A DNA stretch of 64,000 nt, taken from assembly GCA_900315105.1 (NCBI GenBank), contig OMXX01000011.1, forward strand, positions 14,625 through 78,624, written 5' to 3'. A program made the position numbers and the translations under genes. The notes under the pieces are model-generated. The model worked only from the letters and a program-made list of their open reading frames with translations. It did not search any database and was not told the origin of the DNA. Numbering within the stretch: the stretch's first letter is position 1; each line of letters opens with the position of its first letter. Positions 42,551 to 51,690 of the stretch are shown here, piece after piece. The stretch comes from an uncultured Prevotellaceae bacterium. Lineage in GTDB: Bacteria; Bacteroidota; Bacteroidia; Bacteroidales; Bacteroidaceae.

Positions 42551-45385
42551 ATGCTAAAGGAAAAAGAGAAGTTTATTGAGATTAAGGGCGCTCGCGTCAA
42601 CAACCTCAAGAATATAAGTCTAAATATCCCACGCAACTGCTTGGTAGCCATTTCTGGCGTAAGCGGTTCTGGTAAGTCCTCCCTGGCCTTCGACACCCTG
42701 TATGCCGAAGGTCAGCGTCGCTATGTAGAAAGCCTTTCCTCATACGCCCGTCAGTTTCTTGGCCGTATGAGCAAGCCTGAGTGCGATTTCATCAAGGGCC
42801 TTCCACCTGCCATTGCCATTGAGCAAAAGGTAGTGAGTCGAAATCCACGCTCTACCGTAGGTACATCGACAGAGATATACGAGTATCTCCGACTTCTCTT
42901 TGCCCGTGCCGGACATATCTTCTCTCCTATCAGCAACGAGGAGGTGAAGAAACACACGCCTGAGGATGTCGTAGCAAAGATGCTGGAGTTCACTCCAGGC
43001 ACTCGTTTCATGGTACTTGCACCATTGCAGATACCTAAAGGCAGAACACTCAAGCGTCAGCTCGAAATGGAGCAGCAACAGGGATATTCTCGTCTATTCG
43101 TCAATAATGAAGTTATTAATATTGACGACTATTTAGAGACCATTGCCATTGACACGACTGAAGCGAAAGGCATATATATCGTCATAGACCGTATGTCGTG
43201 CGACAACTCGCAGGACACGATATCACGACTTACGGATTCAGCAGAGACAGCCTTCTATGAGGGTGGCGGTTCATGCTGCCTTTATTTCCTTCCTGCCGGA
43301 CTCATCTACGAGTTCTCAACACGCCTTGAGGCCGACGGAATGACTTTTGAAGAGAAATCCGACCAGCTCTTCGCCTTCAACTCTCCAGTAGGTGTATGTC
43401 CTACCTGTCAGGGATTCGGAAGCATAATCGGCATTGACGAGCATCTTGTCATTCCTGATTCATCTCTCAGCGTATATGACGGCTGCGTGAAATGCTGGCA
43501 TGGCGATAAGATGGGCGAATGGCGAACAGAATTCATCCGTCATGCAGAGAGAGACAACTTCCCTATCTTCACACCATACTTCGAACTGTCACAGAAACAC
43601 AAAGACTGGCTTTGGCATGGTTTGCCTTCTGATCGCGGAGAATGGCGTCCTTGCATCGATACTTTCTTCCAGATGGTAAAGGAGAATCAGTATAAGATTC
43701 AATACCGCGTCATGCTGTCAAGATTCCGTGGTAAGACCGTCTGTCCTGAGTGCCACGGAGCACGTCTTCGCAAGGAAGCAAACTATGTAAGAGTTGGTGG
43801 AAAGACAATAACCGATTTGGTTACAATGCCAATATCAAGATTAAAGGAATGGTTTGACCATCTTGAGTTAAACGCCCATGACACAGAGGTTTCCAAACGA
43901 TTGCTTACTGAGATAAATTCACGTCTCGGATTCCTTCTCGACGTAGGATTAGGCTATCTCACTCTCAACCGTCCAAGCAACTCCCTCTCAGGTGGTGAGA
44001 GCCAGCGTATCAACCTCACAACATCCCTCGGCTCTTCTCTTGTAGGCTCTCTCTACATTCTCGATGAGCCTTCTATCGGTATGCATTCAAGAGATACCGA
44101 GCGCCTTATCTCCGTACTGAAGAAACTTCGTGATATTGGCAATACGGTCGTTGTCGTTGAGCATGACGAGGACATCCTTCGCGCAGCCGACTATCTGATA
44201 GACATAGGTCCTGATGCCGGAACTCATGGCGGTAATGTAGTATTCCAAGGTTCTCTCCAACACCTAACACCCAACACCCAACACCCATCATGCTATACCC
44301 TCGACTACCTCAACGGTACAAGGAAGATTGACGTACCGACATCACGCCGTTCATGGAATCGCAAGATTAGCATCATAGGTGCCCGAATGAACAATCTCAA
44401 GGGCATTGACGTGGATTTCCCTCTCAACTGCATGACCGTTGTTACCGGCGTCAGCGGTTCGGGTAAGTCTTCGTTGGTGAAAGGCATCCTCTACCCTACT
44501 CTCAAGCGCCATCTTGACGAGGTTTGCGATGCTCCTGGCGAGTTCAAGGCTCTTGAAGGCGATTGGAAGGACATTCACCATGTGGAGATGGTTGACCAGA
44601 ACCCTATTGGAAAATCAACGCGAAGCAATCCTGCAACCTATATCAAGGCCTACGACTACATCCGCCAACTCTTTGCCGACCAGCCACTTGCAAAGCAGAT
44701 GGGCATCACGGCTCAGCATTTCTCATTCAATACCGACGGCGGACGATGTGAGGAATGTAAAGGAGCGGGTGTCGTTACTGTTGAGATGCAGTTCATGGCA
44801 GATCTTGTACTTACCTGCGAATCATGCCACGGCGAACGTTTCAAGCGCGAGGTACTCGATGTGAGATACGAGGGCAAGAACATCAACGATATCCTTGCCA
44901 TGACCGTTGACGAGGCAATTGAATTCTTTGAGGAAAAATATGCTTGGAAGGACTCAAATCGCAATAATCTCAAGGCTATCATTGCTCGTCTGAAGCCTTT
45001 ACAGGAAGTGGGACTTGGATATGTTCAGCTCGGACAGGCATCGTCAACCCTTTCGGGAGGTGAGAATCAGCGTGTCAAACTTGCCTACTACATCTCTCAG
45101 GAGAAGCAGGACGCAACGTTGTTTATATTCGACGAGCCAACCACAGGACTTCATTTCCACGACATCAAGCGTCTGCTACATGCCTTTGATGCCCTTATCG
45201 AACGTGGTCATTCCGTTCTTATTGTTGAGCATAACATGGATGTCATCAAATGTGCCGACCATATCATCGATATAGGTCCAGAAGGAGGTGAGGAAGGCGG
45301 TCGTATTGTCTGCACCGGCACACCAGAGGAAATAATCAAGTGCGAGGCATCACACACCGCACGTTTTCTGAAAGAGAAACTTTAG
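42551..45385 (+). CDS. uvrA: UvrA, excinuclease ABC subunit A
   Basis: The start at 42551 (MLKEKEKFIEI) matches the family; the upstream frame from 42470 only translates the heptad repeat. The 944-aa protein has Walker A GVSGSGKSS (36-44), YVESLSSYARQFLGRM, zinc-finger Cys clusters (CPTCQGFG, CPECHGARL, CEECKGAG...CESCHG), ABC signature NSLSGGESQRINL, and a second Walker A near residue 633 with LSGGENQRVKLA. It recognises damaged DNA for nucleotide excision repair. In the linker around residues 570-580 the codons are made of a heptad repeat (44259-44286), giving QHLTPNTQHPSCYT. Confidence 0.97.
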   Translation: MLKEKEKFIEIKGARVNNLKNISLNIPRNCLVAISGVSGSGKSSLAFDTLYAEGQRRYVESLSSYARQFLGRMSKPECDFIKGLPPAIAIEQKVVSRNPRSTVGTSTEIYEYLRLLFARAGHIFSPISNEEVKKHTPEDVVAKMLEFTPGTRFMVLAPLQIPKGRTLKRQLEMEQQQGYSRLFVNNEVINIDDYLETIAIDTTEAKGIYIVIDRMSCDNSQDTISRLTDSAETAFYEGGGSCCLYFLPAGLIYEFSTRLEADGMTFEEKSDQLFAFNSPVGVCPTCQGFGSIIGIDEHLVIPDSSLSVYDGCVKCWHGDKMGEWRTEFIRHAERDNFPIFTPYFELSQKHKDWLWHGLPSDRGEWRPCIDTFFQMVKENQYKIQYRVMLSRFRGKTVCPECHGARLRKEANYVRVGGKTITDLVTMPISRLKEWFDHLELNAHDTEVSKRLLTEINSRLGFLLDVGLGYLTLNRPSNSLSGGESQRINLTTSLGSSLVGSLYILDEPSIGMHSRDTERLISVLKKLRDIGNTVVVVEHDEDILRAADYLIDIGPDAGTHGGNVVFQGSLQHLTPNTQHPSCYTLDYLNGTRKIDVPTSRRSWNRKISIIGARMNNLKGIDVDFPLNCMTVVTGVSGSGKSSLVKGILYPTLKRHLDEVCDAPGEFKALEGDWKDIHHVEMVDQNPIGKSTRSNPATYIKAYDYIRQLFADQPLAKQMGITAQHFSFNTDGGRCEECKGAGVVTVEMQFMADLVLTCESCHGERFKREVLDVRYEGKNINDILAMTVDEAIEFFEEKYAWKDSNRNNLKAIIARLKPLQEVGLGYVQLGQASSTLSGGENQRVKLAYYISQEKQDATLFIFDEPTTGLHFHDIKRLLHAFDALIERGHSVLIVEHNMDVIKCADHIIDIGPEGGEEGGRIVCTGTPEEIIKCEASHTARFLKEKL
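44259..44286. repeat. Heptad repeat inside the uvrA coding sequence
   Basis: Four 7-bp units, AACACCT then three AACACCC, in the linker between the two UvrA ABC halves. The 28-bp length is not a multiple of three, so surrounding bases must have changed too; the reading frame is intact. Confidence 0.85.
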
Positions 45386-45431
45386 CTCACTCCTTCATCC
45401 AATCATTTTCCCATTCAGGAATGGGATTTGC

Positions 45432-45472
45432 AACGGACTTACAACGGATTTACAACGGATTTACAACGGATT
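45432..45472. repeat. 11-bp periodic array 6
   Basis: Four units CAACGGACTTA, CAACGGATTTA, CAACGGATTTA, CAACGGATTTA with CG at 45434, 45445, 45456 and 45467. It lies about 48 bp 3' of uvrA and next to fold-back element C. Confidence 0.92.
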
Positions 45473-45500
45473 TATATTATCTATGGCCCTTTATACGATG

Positions 45501-45960
45501 CAAAGTTACAACATTTTCAGGAAAAGCCGACACAAAACATGGAAAAAAACGTGATTGCTTTCCCAAAAAAGCATTTCGTTTTCATAACGTACTGACATTC
45601 AGCAATATATTTTCGGAATACATTTCTCTCAAGCATTCCTTCAAATTTCCGTCATTAGTCATTAGTCATTTTCGTCATTAAGCGAGTTGATGACGGGCGG
45701 AAATCGGCTATATAGTAAAATATATTTATATATTTTACTATATAGAGGCAAAAATCCCCCCACTCACTTTCCTTAATGACGAAAATGACTAATGACTAAT
45801 GACGGACTTAATGACGGGACTTAATGACAAGCACAAATACGCTTCCGAAATTATTCTCCTGTATATCAGCGTGTTATAACGACAATTTTGATTTTCTTGT
45901 AAAAATACGTATCTTTTTCCATATTTCTTTGCAGAATCAAGAAAATTTGTTGTACCTTTG
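45501..45960. repeat. Fold-back element C with a promoter at each end
   Basis: A 460-bp nested inverted repeat. The centre is a 17-bp perfect AT stem (45708-45724/45729-45745, loop TTTA). Outside it lies a 35-bp perfect inverted pair (45648-45682 with 45772-45806) made of 7-bp GTCATTA units. The outer arms of about 115 bp are diverged but alignable (both have TACAACA...TTTTC, ATGGAAAAA...ACGT and TTTCGGAA). The minus strand at 45501-45508 reads TAACTTTG, pointing at uvrA's 3' end, and the plus strand at 45953-45960 reads TACCTTTG, driving the zinc-ribbon gene. Confidence 0.92.
45928..45960 (+). promoter_or_regulatory. Promoter of the 39-aa zinc-ribbon gene
   Basis: TTTG (45928-45931) and TACCTTTG (45953-45960) are separated by 21 bp; the ATG follows after 52 bp. 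Confidence 0.75.
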
Positions 45961-46012
45961 CAATCAGAATCAGTAACGCAACGGTCAAATACATCCTCAA
46001 ACAGTATTATCT

Positions 46013-46132
46013 ATGAAACCTAACGAATTTGAAAACGAATCAGGACTATGCCCTTATTGCGGTAGCGAGGACATACAGGTGCTTTGCGACGGTACTTACA
46101 GATGCCTTGAATGCGGAATGATGTGGAGATAG
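46013..46132 (+). CDS. 39-aa zinc-ribbon protein
   Basis: A complete short frame MKPNEFENESGLCPYCGS, then EDIQVLCDGTYRCLECGMMWR and TAG. The CPYC and CLEC pairs 19 residues apart form a zinc-ribbon as in TFIIB-type or RNA-polymerase-associated ribbons. A good promoter lies 52 bp upstream, supporting a real gene. It is too short for anything but a structural or nucleic-acid/protein-binding role. Its stop is 18 bp from the convergent DUF2207 gene end. Confidence 0.8.
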   Translation: MKPNEFENESGLCPYCGSEDIQVLCDGTYRCLECGMMWR

Positions 46133-46150
46133 CCGATAAAGACGAAAGCC

Positions 46151-48046
46151 TTACCAGCTACCGCCGCCACCGCCTCCTCCGCCGCCACCGGAGAAGCCAC
46201 CGCCACTATGCCCTCCTCCATGGGAAGAGCTATGAGAACATGACGAAACGTGACTGCGGACAGTATCATTCACGCTGCTAACCAAGTGATTGGTAAAGTT
46301 TGTTCCGTTATATATTCCGGCGGTAGTGTACCAATCAGGCTTCTCTACGGTAATGGTCTTGAACTTCCTTGCCCACGTATTTGCAAGTCCGAAGACCATA
46401 GCGTAAGGCAGGACGCGATAGAAATACTTCGCATCCTCCATCTGCAAACGCTCAAGGTTATCCTTCTCTGCCGTCTCAATAAACTCCTTGAAACCAAGCA
46501 GACGTCCCATCATGTCAATACGATAGTCTGTATTCAGTTTGAACCGTCCGCCAAGCTCCACGGTAAGGAAATTGGCAAGGAAGAACAGGAATATCTCCCA
46601 ATCAGCCATTGGAGAACCGTAATCCGTACATTGGCTATACAGCAAGGCCACCATAGCCATTATGGTGAACTTCATGAGAAAGATTATAACACGCTTAAAG
46701 GCTGAGGAATAGATGTCAGAATCACTTCCCGACAGACGCAATGACAACCCCAACCATGCAGGTAAAAGCCATTCCGTACCAGCCACAAATAACTCATCAA
46801 ACGTAAAGTACTGAACGATATTCGTAGCAATAGTGAGCGTACCGAACAATAGCAACGGAATGTACATATACACCCAAGAATCTGTCTTGACGAGGTTCTT
46901 CCTACCATCCTCGCTAAACACTTTCTTTAGTGCCGACTTCACCCCATTCATTTCAGAGGATTTATCGCCCAACTGACTGAGCCTCACCGTAGTCTTGCCT
47001 TTGGGGAAGAACAGCTCCATTAATTTTTTCTGATACGTCGGAGCATCCTCGGGCAGATTCTTAAGTTTCGTAAGCACTATCTTCTTGTTCTTATTCTCGT
47101 CAATCTTCAGATAGCCCTGCTCGGCAAGCCATGGGATAAGCGATGAAATATCACCTTCATCAGCACTATTGTCAATAATGACACCAACCTCCGCACTTGA
47201 AATACCCTCTGGAGGATAGAACTCAATCGTCTTTACCACGTTACGACCTCTGTCTATCGTCAATGCCCGGAAGACGATGACGAGAATACACACTACGGTC
47301 AAAGCAAGCCATAGGTAATGCCAGAAATACTGCACCTTCTCCACACCCTCGTAATACCCTTCAGGAAGTTCCATATAGGCTGTAATGGCATGGTTCGGCT
47401 GTATAGAGTCGCACATACCGGCTATGTATGTCGTAGTTGCCTCATATTCTATAGGTATGATATTGCTCTCACTTCCATAACTTCCGCTATACCATCTCAG
47501 ATTATCCACCGCTTTCTGAGGCAATGGTTTCTCAAATTCAATTCTGAAGTCAAAATGCCTTATATCCTCCTTGAAATCAGCTCCGAGAATGGTGTGAAAC
47601 AGGATGTCCTTGGTCGCTACACGGTCATCCGGATACTTGAACTTATAGCTTATCACATAGGTATTTATGCCCTTAACCATTCTGTCGGCATCACCTATCT
47701 GAATGATATAATTGTCCATTTCCTCTTTCTGCTCATGAACAGGGCCGCCTGTCACCTCCACATCGTCAATATCCACGATGTAAGGGAACTCCTCCCTACT
47801 CTTCTCCCCCGAAGAATTCGTCACATCATGCCAGAGACTGAACTTCATGGGAATGAAGCGATAGAATCCATGGCGAGGTTCAAGGAAGTTGATGACAAAT
47901 GTCTCCTTCACATCCCACACGTTATTCTTGTGAACGTAAGCCTCATACTTTACATTCTCATAATAAAAACCGCCTAGGTCGGCAAATGCACAGACACTCA
48001 CCAACAACAAGGCAAAGGAGAACAGCAATCTATGTAGCCTATGCAT
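46151..48046 (-). CDS. DUF2207 membrane protein with Gly-rich tail
   Basis: The start at 48046 (MHRLHRLLFSFALLLVSVCAFA) gives a signal peptide; the longer frame to 48151 runs into lemA. The 631-aa protein has an N-terminal extracytoplasmic DUF2207 domain (YEAYVHKNNVWDVKETFVI, HGFYRFIPM), a TM helix near HYLWLALTVVCILVIVF, a cytoplasmic part (EVGVIIDNSADEGDISSLIPWL), further TM segments, and a C-terminal Ser/His/Gly tail ending in a run of Gly and SW. The DUF2207-LemA pair is widespread and its function is unknown. It overlaps lemA by 8 bp. Confidence 0.9.
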   Translation of the reverse strand: MHRLHRLLFSFALLLVSVCAFADLGGFYYENVKYEAYVHKNNVWDVKETFVINFLEPRHGFYRFIPMKFSLWHDVTNSSGEKSREEFPYIVDIDDVEVTGGPVHEQKEEMDNYIIQIGDADRMVKGINTYVISYKFKYPDDRVATKDILFHTILGADFKEDIRHFDFRIEFEKPLPQKAVDNLRWYSGSYGSESNIIPIEYEATTTYIAGMCDSIQPNHAITAYMELPEGYYEGVEKVQYFWHYLWLALTVVCILVIVFRALTIDRGRNVVKTIEFYPPEGISSAEVGVIIDNSADEGDISSLIPWLAEQGYLKIDENKNKKIVLTKLKNLPEDAPTYQKKLMELFFPKGKTTVRLSQLGDKSSEMNGVKSALKKVFSEDGRKNLVKTDSWVYMYIPLLLFGTLTIATNIVQYFTFDELFVAGTEWLLPAWLGLSLRLSGSDSDIYSSAFKRVIIFLMKFTIMAMVALLYSQCTDYGSPMADWEIFLFFLANFLTVELGGRFKLNTDYRIDMMGRLLGFKEFIETAEKDNLERLQMEDAKYFYRVLPYAMVFGLANTWARKFKTITVEKPDWYTTAGIYNGTNFTNHLVSSVNDTVRSHVSSCSHSSSHGGGHSGGGFSGGGGGGGGGGSW

Positions 48047-48581
48047 TTGGCACCTCCCTCTCCGCAACATTCTGAATCTCATACATCTTCTTTGACTTGA
48101 ATCCGAAGATATTGGCAATGATGTTATAAGGAAACATCTGGCACTTGTCATTATACATCCTCACGCTACCGTTATAGTAACGTCGAGCAAACGCAATATC
48201 ATCCTCAACCTTCACAATACGTTTATGCAGATCAAGGAAATTCTCACTTGCCTTGAGTTCCGGGTATTTCTCCGCAATCACAAGAATACGGCTCAGAGCC
48301 TCGCCAATGCGCATCTCACCCTCAATCTGACCGTCGATATCACTTGTAGCCACACCTGCACGACGCTTGGTAAGTTCCTCAAGCGTGTCAGCCTCATGTT
48401 TGGCATACGCCTTGACTGTATCCACGAGATTCGGGATAAGGTCAAAACGCTGTTTGAGATACACGTCCATTGTAGAAAAAGCCTCCTTCACTTTGTTTGA
48501 AAGCTGAACAAGACTGTTATAAACGAAGATACAGGAAACGACAATCAGCGCTACTGCAACAATAAATATAATGTTTGTCAT
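48039..48581 (-). CDS. lemA: LemA family protein
   Basis: A 180-aa protein with an N-terminal membrane anchor (NIIFIVAVALIVVSCIFVYNS) and the LemA helical core VKEAFSTMDVYLKQRFDLIPNLVDTV, EDDIAFARRYYNGSVRMYND, ending KMYEIQNVAEREVPNA. LemA proteins are membrane-anchored helical bundles of unknown biochemical role. First gene of a two-gene operon with the DUF2207 protein. Confidence 0.93.
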   Translation of the reverse strand: MTNIIFIVAVALIVVSCIFVYNSLVQLSNKVKEAFSTMDVYLKQRFDLIPNLVDTVKAYAKHEADTLEELTKRRAGVATSDIDGQIEGEMRIGEALSRILVIAEKYPELKASENFLDLHKRIVKVEDDIAFARRYYNGSVRMYNDKCQMFPYNIIANIFGFKSKKMYEIQNVAEREVPNA

Positions 48582-48669
48582 AATGATATTTTTTCTATGT
48601 TGTATTTGTGACTTTTGTCCTCTTTTATAAAAACTTACAGATTAACGGAAAAGACTGTAAAATCCAATG

Positions 48670-48701
48670 CAAATTTACATTATTTCTTTAATATCTGCAA
48701 A
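48670..48701 (-). promoter_or_regulatory. Promoter of the lemA operon
   Basis: Minus strand -7 TAAATTTG (48670-48677) and -33 TTTG (48698-48701) are 20 bp apart. Confidence 0.65.
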
Positions 48702-48803
48702 TTTTGAGCAAGAAATAACAGAATCTGATCAACTGGAATCCGATGCAACAACGCAATAACTCCGTAGATCTGCCACTATGCCATTGCTGTATCTAGGCTT
48801 ATT

Positions 48804-48870
48804 CTCCGTTCCAGAATCGAAGGAAGAGCGAAGGAACAACGAAGGAAGAGCAACGAAAGAACGTAGGAAC
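48804..48870. repeat. 11-bp periodic array 7
   Basis: CG at 48807, 48818, 48829 and 48840, CA at 48851 and CG at 48862, all 11 bp apart. The first unit is TCCGTT, the rest CGAAGGAA-type. It starts 10 bp 3' of the PP2C-like gene stop (minus strand). Confidence 0.9.
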
Positions 48871-48872
48871 GG

Positions 48873-49670
48873 CTATAATTCTATGCGGATATATGTTCTG
48901 TCATCGAAAGACTTATAGCCTTGCATAACTCCTTTCGTTGCCTTATAAAGGTCGATACAAAGAGGATCATTAGTGATTATATGCTCTAATTCTCTCTCAC
49001 TTTCGGTTAAAGTTCCTTTCAAAACAGGATAACCGTCAGATGCAAGGACAACCTCCTTGGCATCAGCAACGGAAACAACGTGAATGAGACTTTCGGGAAT
49101 ATCCATTCCATTAATCACGGCATAGTCACGATTCTGTCTCTCGCAACAGCTTCGCAACTCGTTTTTGATACAATCACGGCCAATATCTTTGATACGTAAT
49201 TCATCAACTGTCGCCCTACCCTCTTCAAGCAACTTGTGAATATATTTTGAACGCTTTTCCGCATTCACTTCTTCCTCTGGCTTGGGATATTCATAGAGTA
49301 CACCATCAATAAGACACAGGCAGTCACCAACAAACCACACTTCTTGTTTCTTTACGTTCAGCACCACGGCACTTGCAGCCATAAGGTTATTATCAGCCTT
49401 CACGGGCTTCTGTGAATAATAGGCAGAAACGGCCTCTGCTGTCAATCGGCAGAAGTCTGTAATCGTAGAGTCTGGAGTTAGGTTTTCTGATATTACGCGA
49501 GACACGATTTGCATGCACAACCTGCCATTGCTGACATCAGGGGAATATCTGACATCTGCCTTAGAGGTACTACCGTCAATAACAGCTATGAAATCATCTG
49601 TCACGACGATTCCGTCCTCGCACGTCTCCTGACTTTGCTTTCCTATTATCTGGCTTTCTACGATTCTCAT
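48873..49670 (-). CDS. PP2C-like Ser/Thr phosphatase
   Basis: The start at 49670 (MRIVESQIIGKQSQETCEDG) is preferred; frames further upstream only retranslate ygiQ. The 265-aa protein shows PP2C motifs: an Asp pair (CEDGIVVTDDFIAVIDGST), EVWFVGDCLCLIDG, VVLASDGYPVL and a C-terminal DDRTYIRIEL. The usual metal-binding Asp positions are present, though the domain is diverged. It overlaps ygiQ's 3' end by 77 bp, an unusually long overlap. Its substrate is unknown. Confidence 0.78.
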   Translation of the reverse strand: MRIVESQIIGKQSQETCEDGIVVTDDFIAVIDGSTSKADVRYSPDVSNGRLCMQIVSRVISENLTPDSTITDFCRLTAEAVSAYYSQKPVKADNNLMAASAVVLNVKKQEVWFVGDCLCLIDGVLYEYPKPEEEVNAEKRSKYIHKLLEEGRATVDELRIKDIGRDCIKNELRSCCERQNRDYAVINGMDIPESLIHVVSVADAKEVVLASDGYPVLKGTLTESERELEHIITNDPLCIDLYKATKGVMQGYKSFDDRTYIRIEL

Positions 49671-51609
49671 TCTGGAAATTTGGGTTATATGATTTTGGTT
49701 TGTTGCGCTCAGGTTTTCTATTATCTCGTGGAAATTCACGAGAAGAGTTTCTCGCGTTATCACGACTATGCTCACGCCTATCAGGAACAGGCACCTGACC
49801 AAGAAGTTCCTTTATCAAATCCGCTCTTCCGATACGGCGTAGCGACTGCTCTATATTACGTCTTTCCTCTGGTTTGTACCAGAAGAAGAACTGCCTTTGG
49901 GCAAGTTTGTCCTTTGGCGTCTTAGCAGAAAAGACCGGCTCAAGAGTGTAAGGATCATATCCGCTATACCACGTCTCTGTACTTACGGTCATTGGAGTAG
50001 GCGTAAAGTCTTGAACCTGTTCAAGTTGGAAGTCCAGTCGCTTAGTCTTGATTGCTAGATCAGCCATATCTTCCTCATGACATCCTGGATGTGAGGAAAT
50101 GAAATACGGAATGAGCTGTTGTCGCAAGCCCTCCTCACGGTTTATCTTATCAAATACACGCTTGAACTCTTCAAATAACTTGAAAGAAGGCTTTCTCATA
50201 AGTTTCAGCACAGCATCGGATGTGTGTTCTGGAGCAACCTTCAATCTGCCACTCACATGATTGCAGATAAGCTCACGAGTATATTCCCTTGCTGCCTGAT
50301 TGGATTTCTCGTCCTTACTGTGATGAAGCAGGAGGTCATATCTCACACCAGAGCCAATGAAGCTCTTCTTCACCTCTGGCAAGGCATCCACAGAACGGTA
50401 GATATCAAGCAGAGCAGAATGGTCGGTATCAAGATTCGGACAAATCTCAGGATTGACGCACGAAGGACGCTTGCACTTGGCACAAGCCTTCAGGTTACGT
50501 CCGTGCATTCCGTACATATTGGCAGAAGGACCGCCAAGATCAGAGAGATATCCCTTGAAATCAGGAAGTTTTACCACCTCCTTGACCTCTTTCATGATAC
50601 TCTCCTTTGAACGGCACGCTATGAACTTTCCCTGATGGGCAGAGATAGTACAGAAAGCACAACCTCCAAAACATCCTCTGTGCATGTTTACCGAAAACTT
50701 GATCATATCATATGCAGGAATCCTCTTGCCCTTGTATTTCGGATGCGGTACACGCATATAAGGCAGATCAAAAGAAGCATCTATCTCCTCGGTAGTCATT
50801 GGAGGATAAGGAGGATTAACCACCACATAACGACCATCCACGCCTTGGATAAGTCGCTGAGCATGAACCTTATTACTCTCTTCCTCTATATGACGGAAAT
50901 TATCAGCCTCTGCCCTCTTGTCACGAAGACATTCCTCATGGCTATGAAGCACAATATCATCCTCGGTAATACCACCAGGAATTTCTTCTTTTCTGCATAG
51001 GAAAACAGTCTGGGGAAGTTCGGTAATTTCACTTATTTTCCTTCCTCTGTCCAACTGCTCAGCAATGGCAAGAATGGTCTTCTCGCCCATTCCATAGGAA
51101 ATGATATCACCGGCACTATCACAAAGAATACACTTGCGCAGACGGTCTTCCCAATAGTCATAATGAGTAAGTCTTCTAAGAGAAGCCTCAATACCTCCTA
51201 ATACAATAGGAACATCGGGAAACAACTGACGGAGAATCTTGGAATATACGATTGTAGGGTACTCTGGGCGACAGTCATGACGGCCGTCAGGTGAATAGGC
51301 ATCCTCCGAGCGCAGACGCTTGTTGGCTGTATATTTATTGACCATAGAGTCCATACAGCCTGGGGATATGCCGAAGAAAAGTCTTGGCCGTCCCAGTTTC
51401 TTGAAGTCACGGAAATCCCCGTGCCAGTCAGGTTGTGGCACGATTGCCACGCGATAACCGGCAGCCTCAAGGGTACGACCTATCACGGCAGCACCAAATG
51501 ATGGATGATCCACATAGGCGTCGCCGGAGAAGAGTATTACATCAAGTTCATTCCACCCTCTTAACTCACACTCTTTTTTTGTCGTTGGCAGAAAATCTGT
51601 CAGTTGCAT
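49594..51609 (-). CDS. ygiQ: YgiQ family radical SAM protein
   Basis: The 671-aa protein has the YgiQ N-terminal domain (FLPTTKKECELRGW, DVILFSGDAYVDHPSFG) and the radical-SAM cluster motif CFGGCAFC (Cys313, 317, 320) with DLGGPSANMYGM and a second Cys group (CAKCKRPSCVNPEICPN). The C-terminus is a basic, disordered tail rich in Arg/Asn/Lys, suggesting RNA contact. The reaction of YgiQ is not known. Its last 77 bp overlap the PP2C-like gene. Confidence 0.93.
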   Translation of the reverse strand: MQLTDFLPTTKKECELRGWNELDVILFSGDAYVDHPSFGAAVIGRTLEAAGYRVAIVPQPDWHGDFRDFKKLGRPRLFFGISPGCMDSMVNKYTANKRLRSEDAYSPDGRHDCRPEYPTIVYSKILRQLFPDVPIVLGGIEASLRRLTHYDYWEDRLRKCILCDSAGDIISYGMGEKTILAIAEQLDRGRKISEITELPQTVFLCRKEEIPGGITEDDIVLHSHEECLRDKRAEADNFRHIEEESNKVHAQRLIQGVDGRYVVVNPPYPPMTTEEIDASFDLPYMRVPHPKYKGKRIPAYDMIKFSVNMHRGCFGGCAFCTISAHQGKFIACRSKESIMKEVKEVVKLPDFKGYLSDLGGPSANMYGMHGRNLKACAKCKRPSCVNPEICPNLDTDHSALLDIYRSVDALPEVKKSFIGSGVRYDLLLHHSKDEKSNQAAREYTRELICNHVSGRLKVAPEHTSDAVLKLMRKPSFKLFEEFKRVFDKINREEGLRQQLIPYFISSHPGCHEEDMADLAIKTKRLDFQLEQVQDFTPTPMTVSTETWYSGYDPYTLEPVFSAKTPKDKLAQRQFFFWYKPEERRNIEQSLRRIGRADLIKELLGQVPVPDRREHSRDNARNSSREFPRDNRKPERNKPKSYNPNFQNENRRKPDNRKAKSGDVRGRNRRDR

Positions 51610-51613
51610 TTAC

Positions 51614-51689
51614 TTAAAGTTTAAAGTGTAAAGTATAAAGCGTAATGTGGATAGTTTCCTTTCCTCTTCTGCTTTATACCTTCTACTTT
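51614..51689. repeat. Heptad array and inverted copy in the ygiQ leader
   Basis: Five heptads TTAAAGT, TTAAAGT, GTAAAGT, ATAAAGC, GTAATGT (51614-51648) begin 4 bp upstream of the ygiQ ATG. A diverged inverted copy (GCTTTATACC..CTACTTTT, 51671-51690) follows, so the leader can fold back. Confidence 0.8.
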
Positions 51690-51690
51690 T

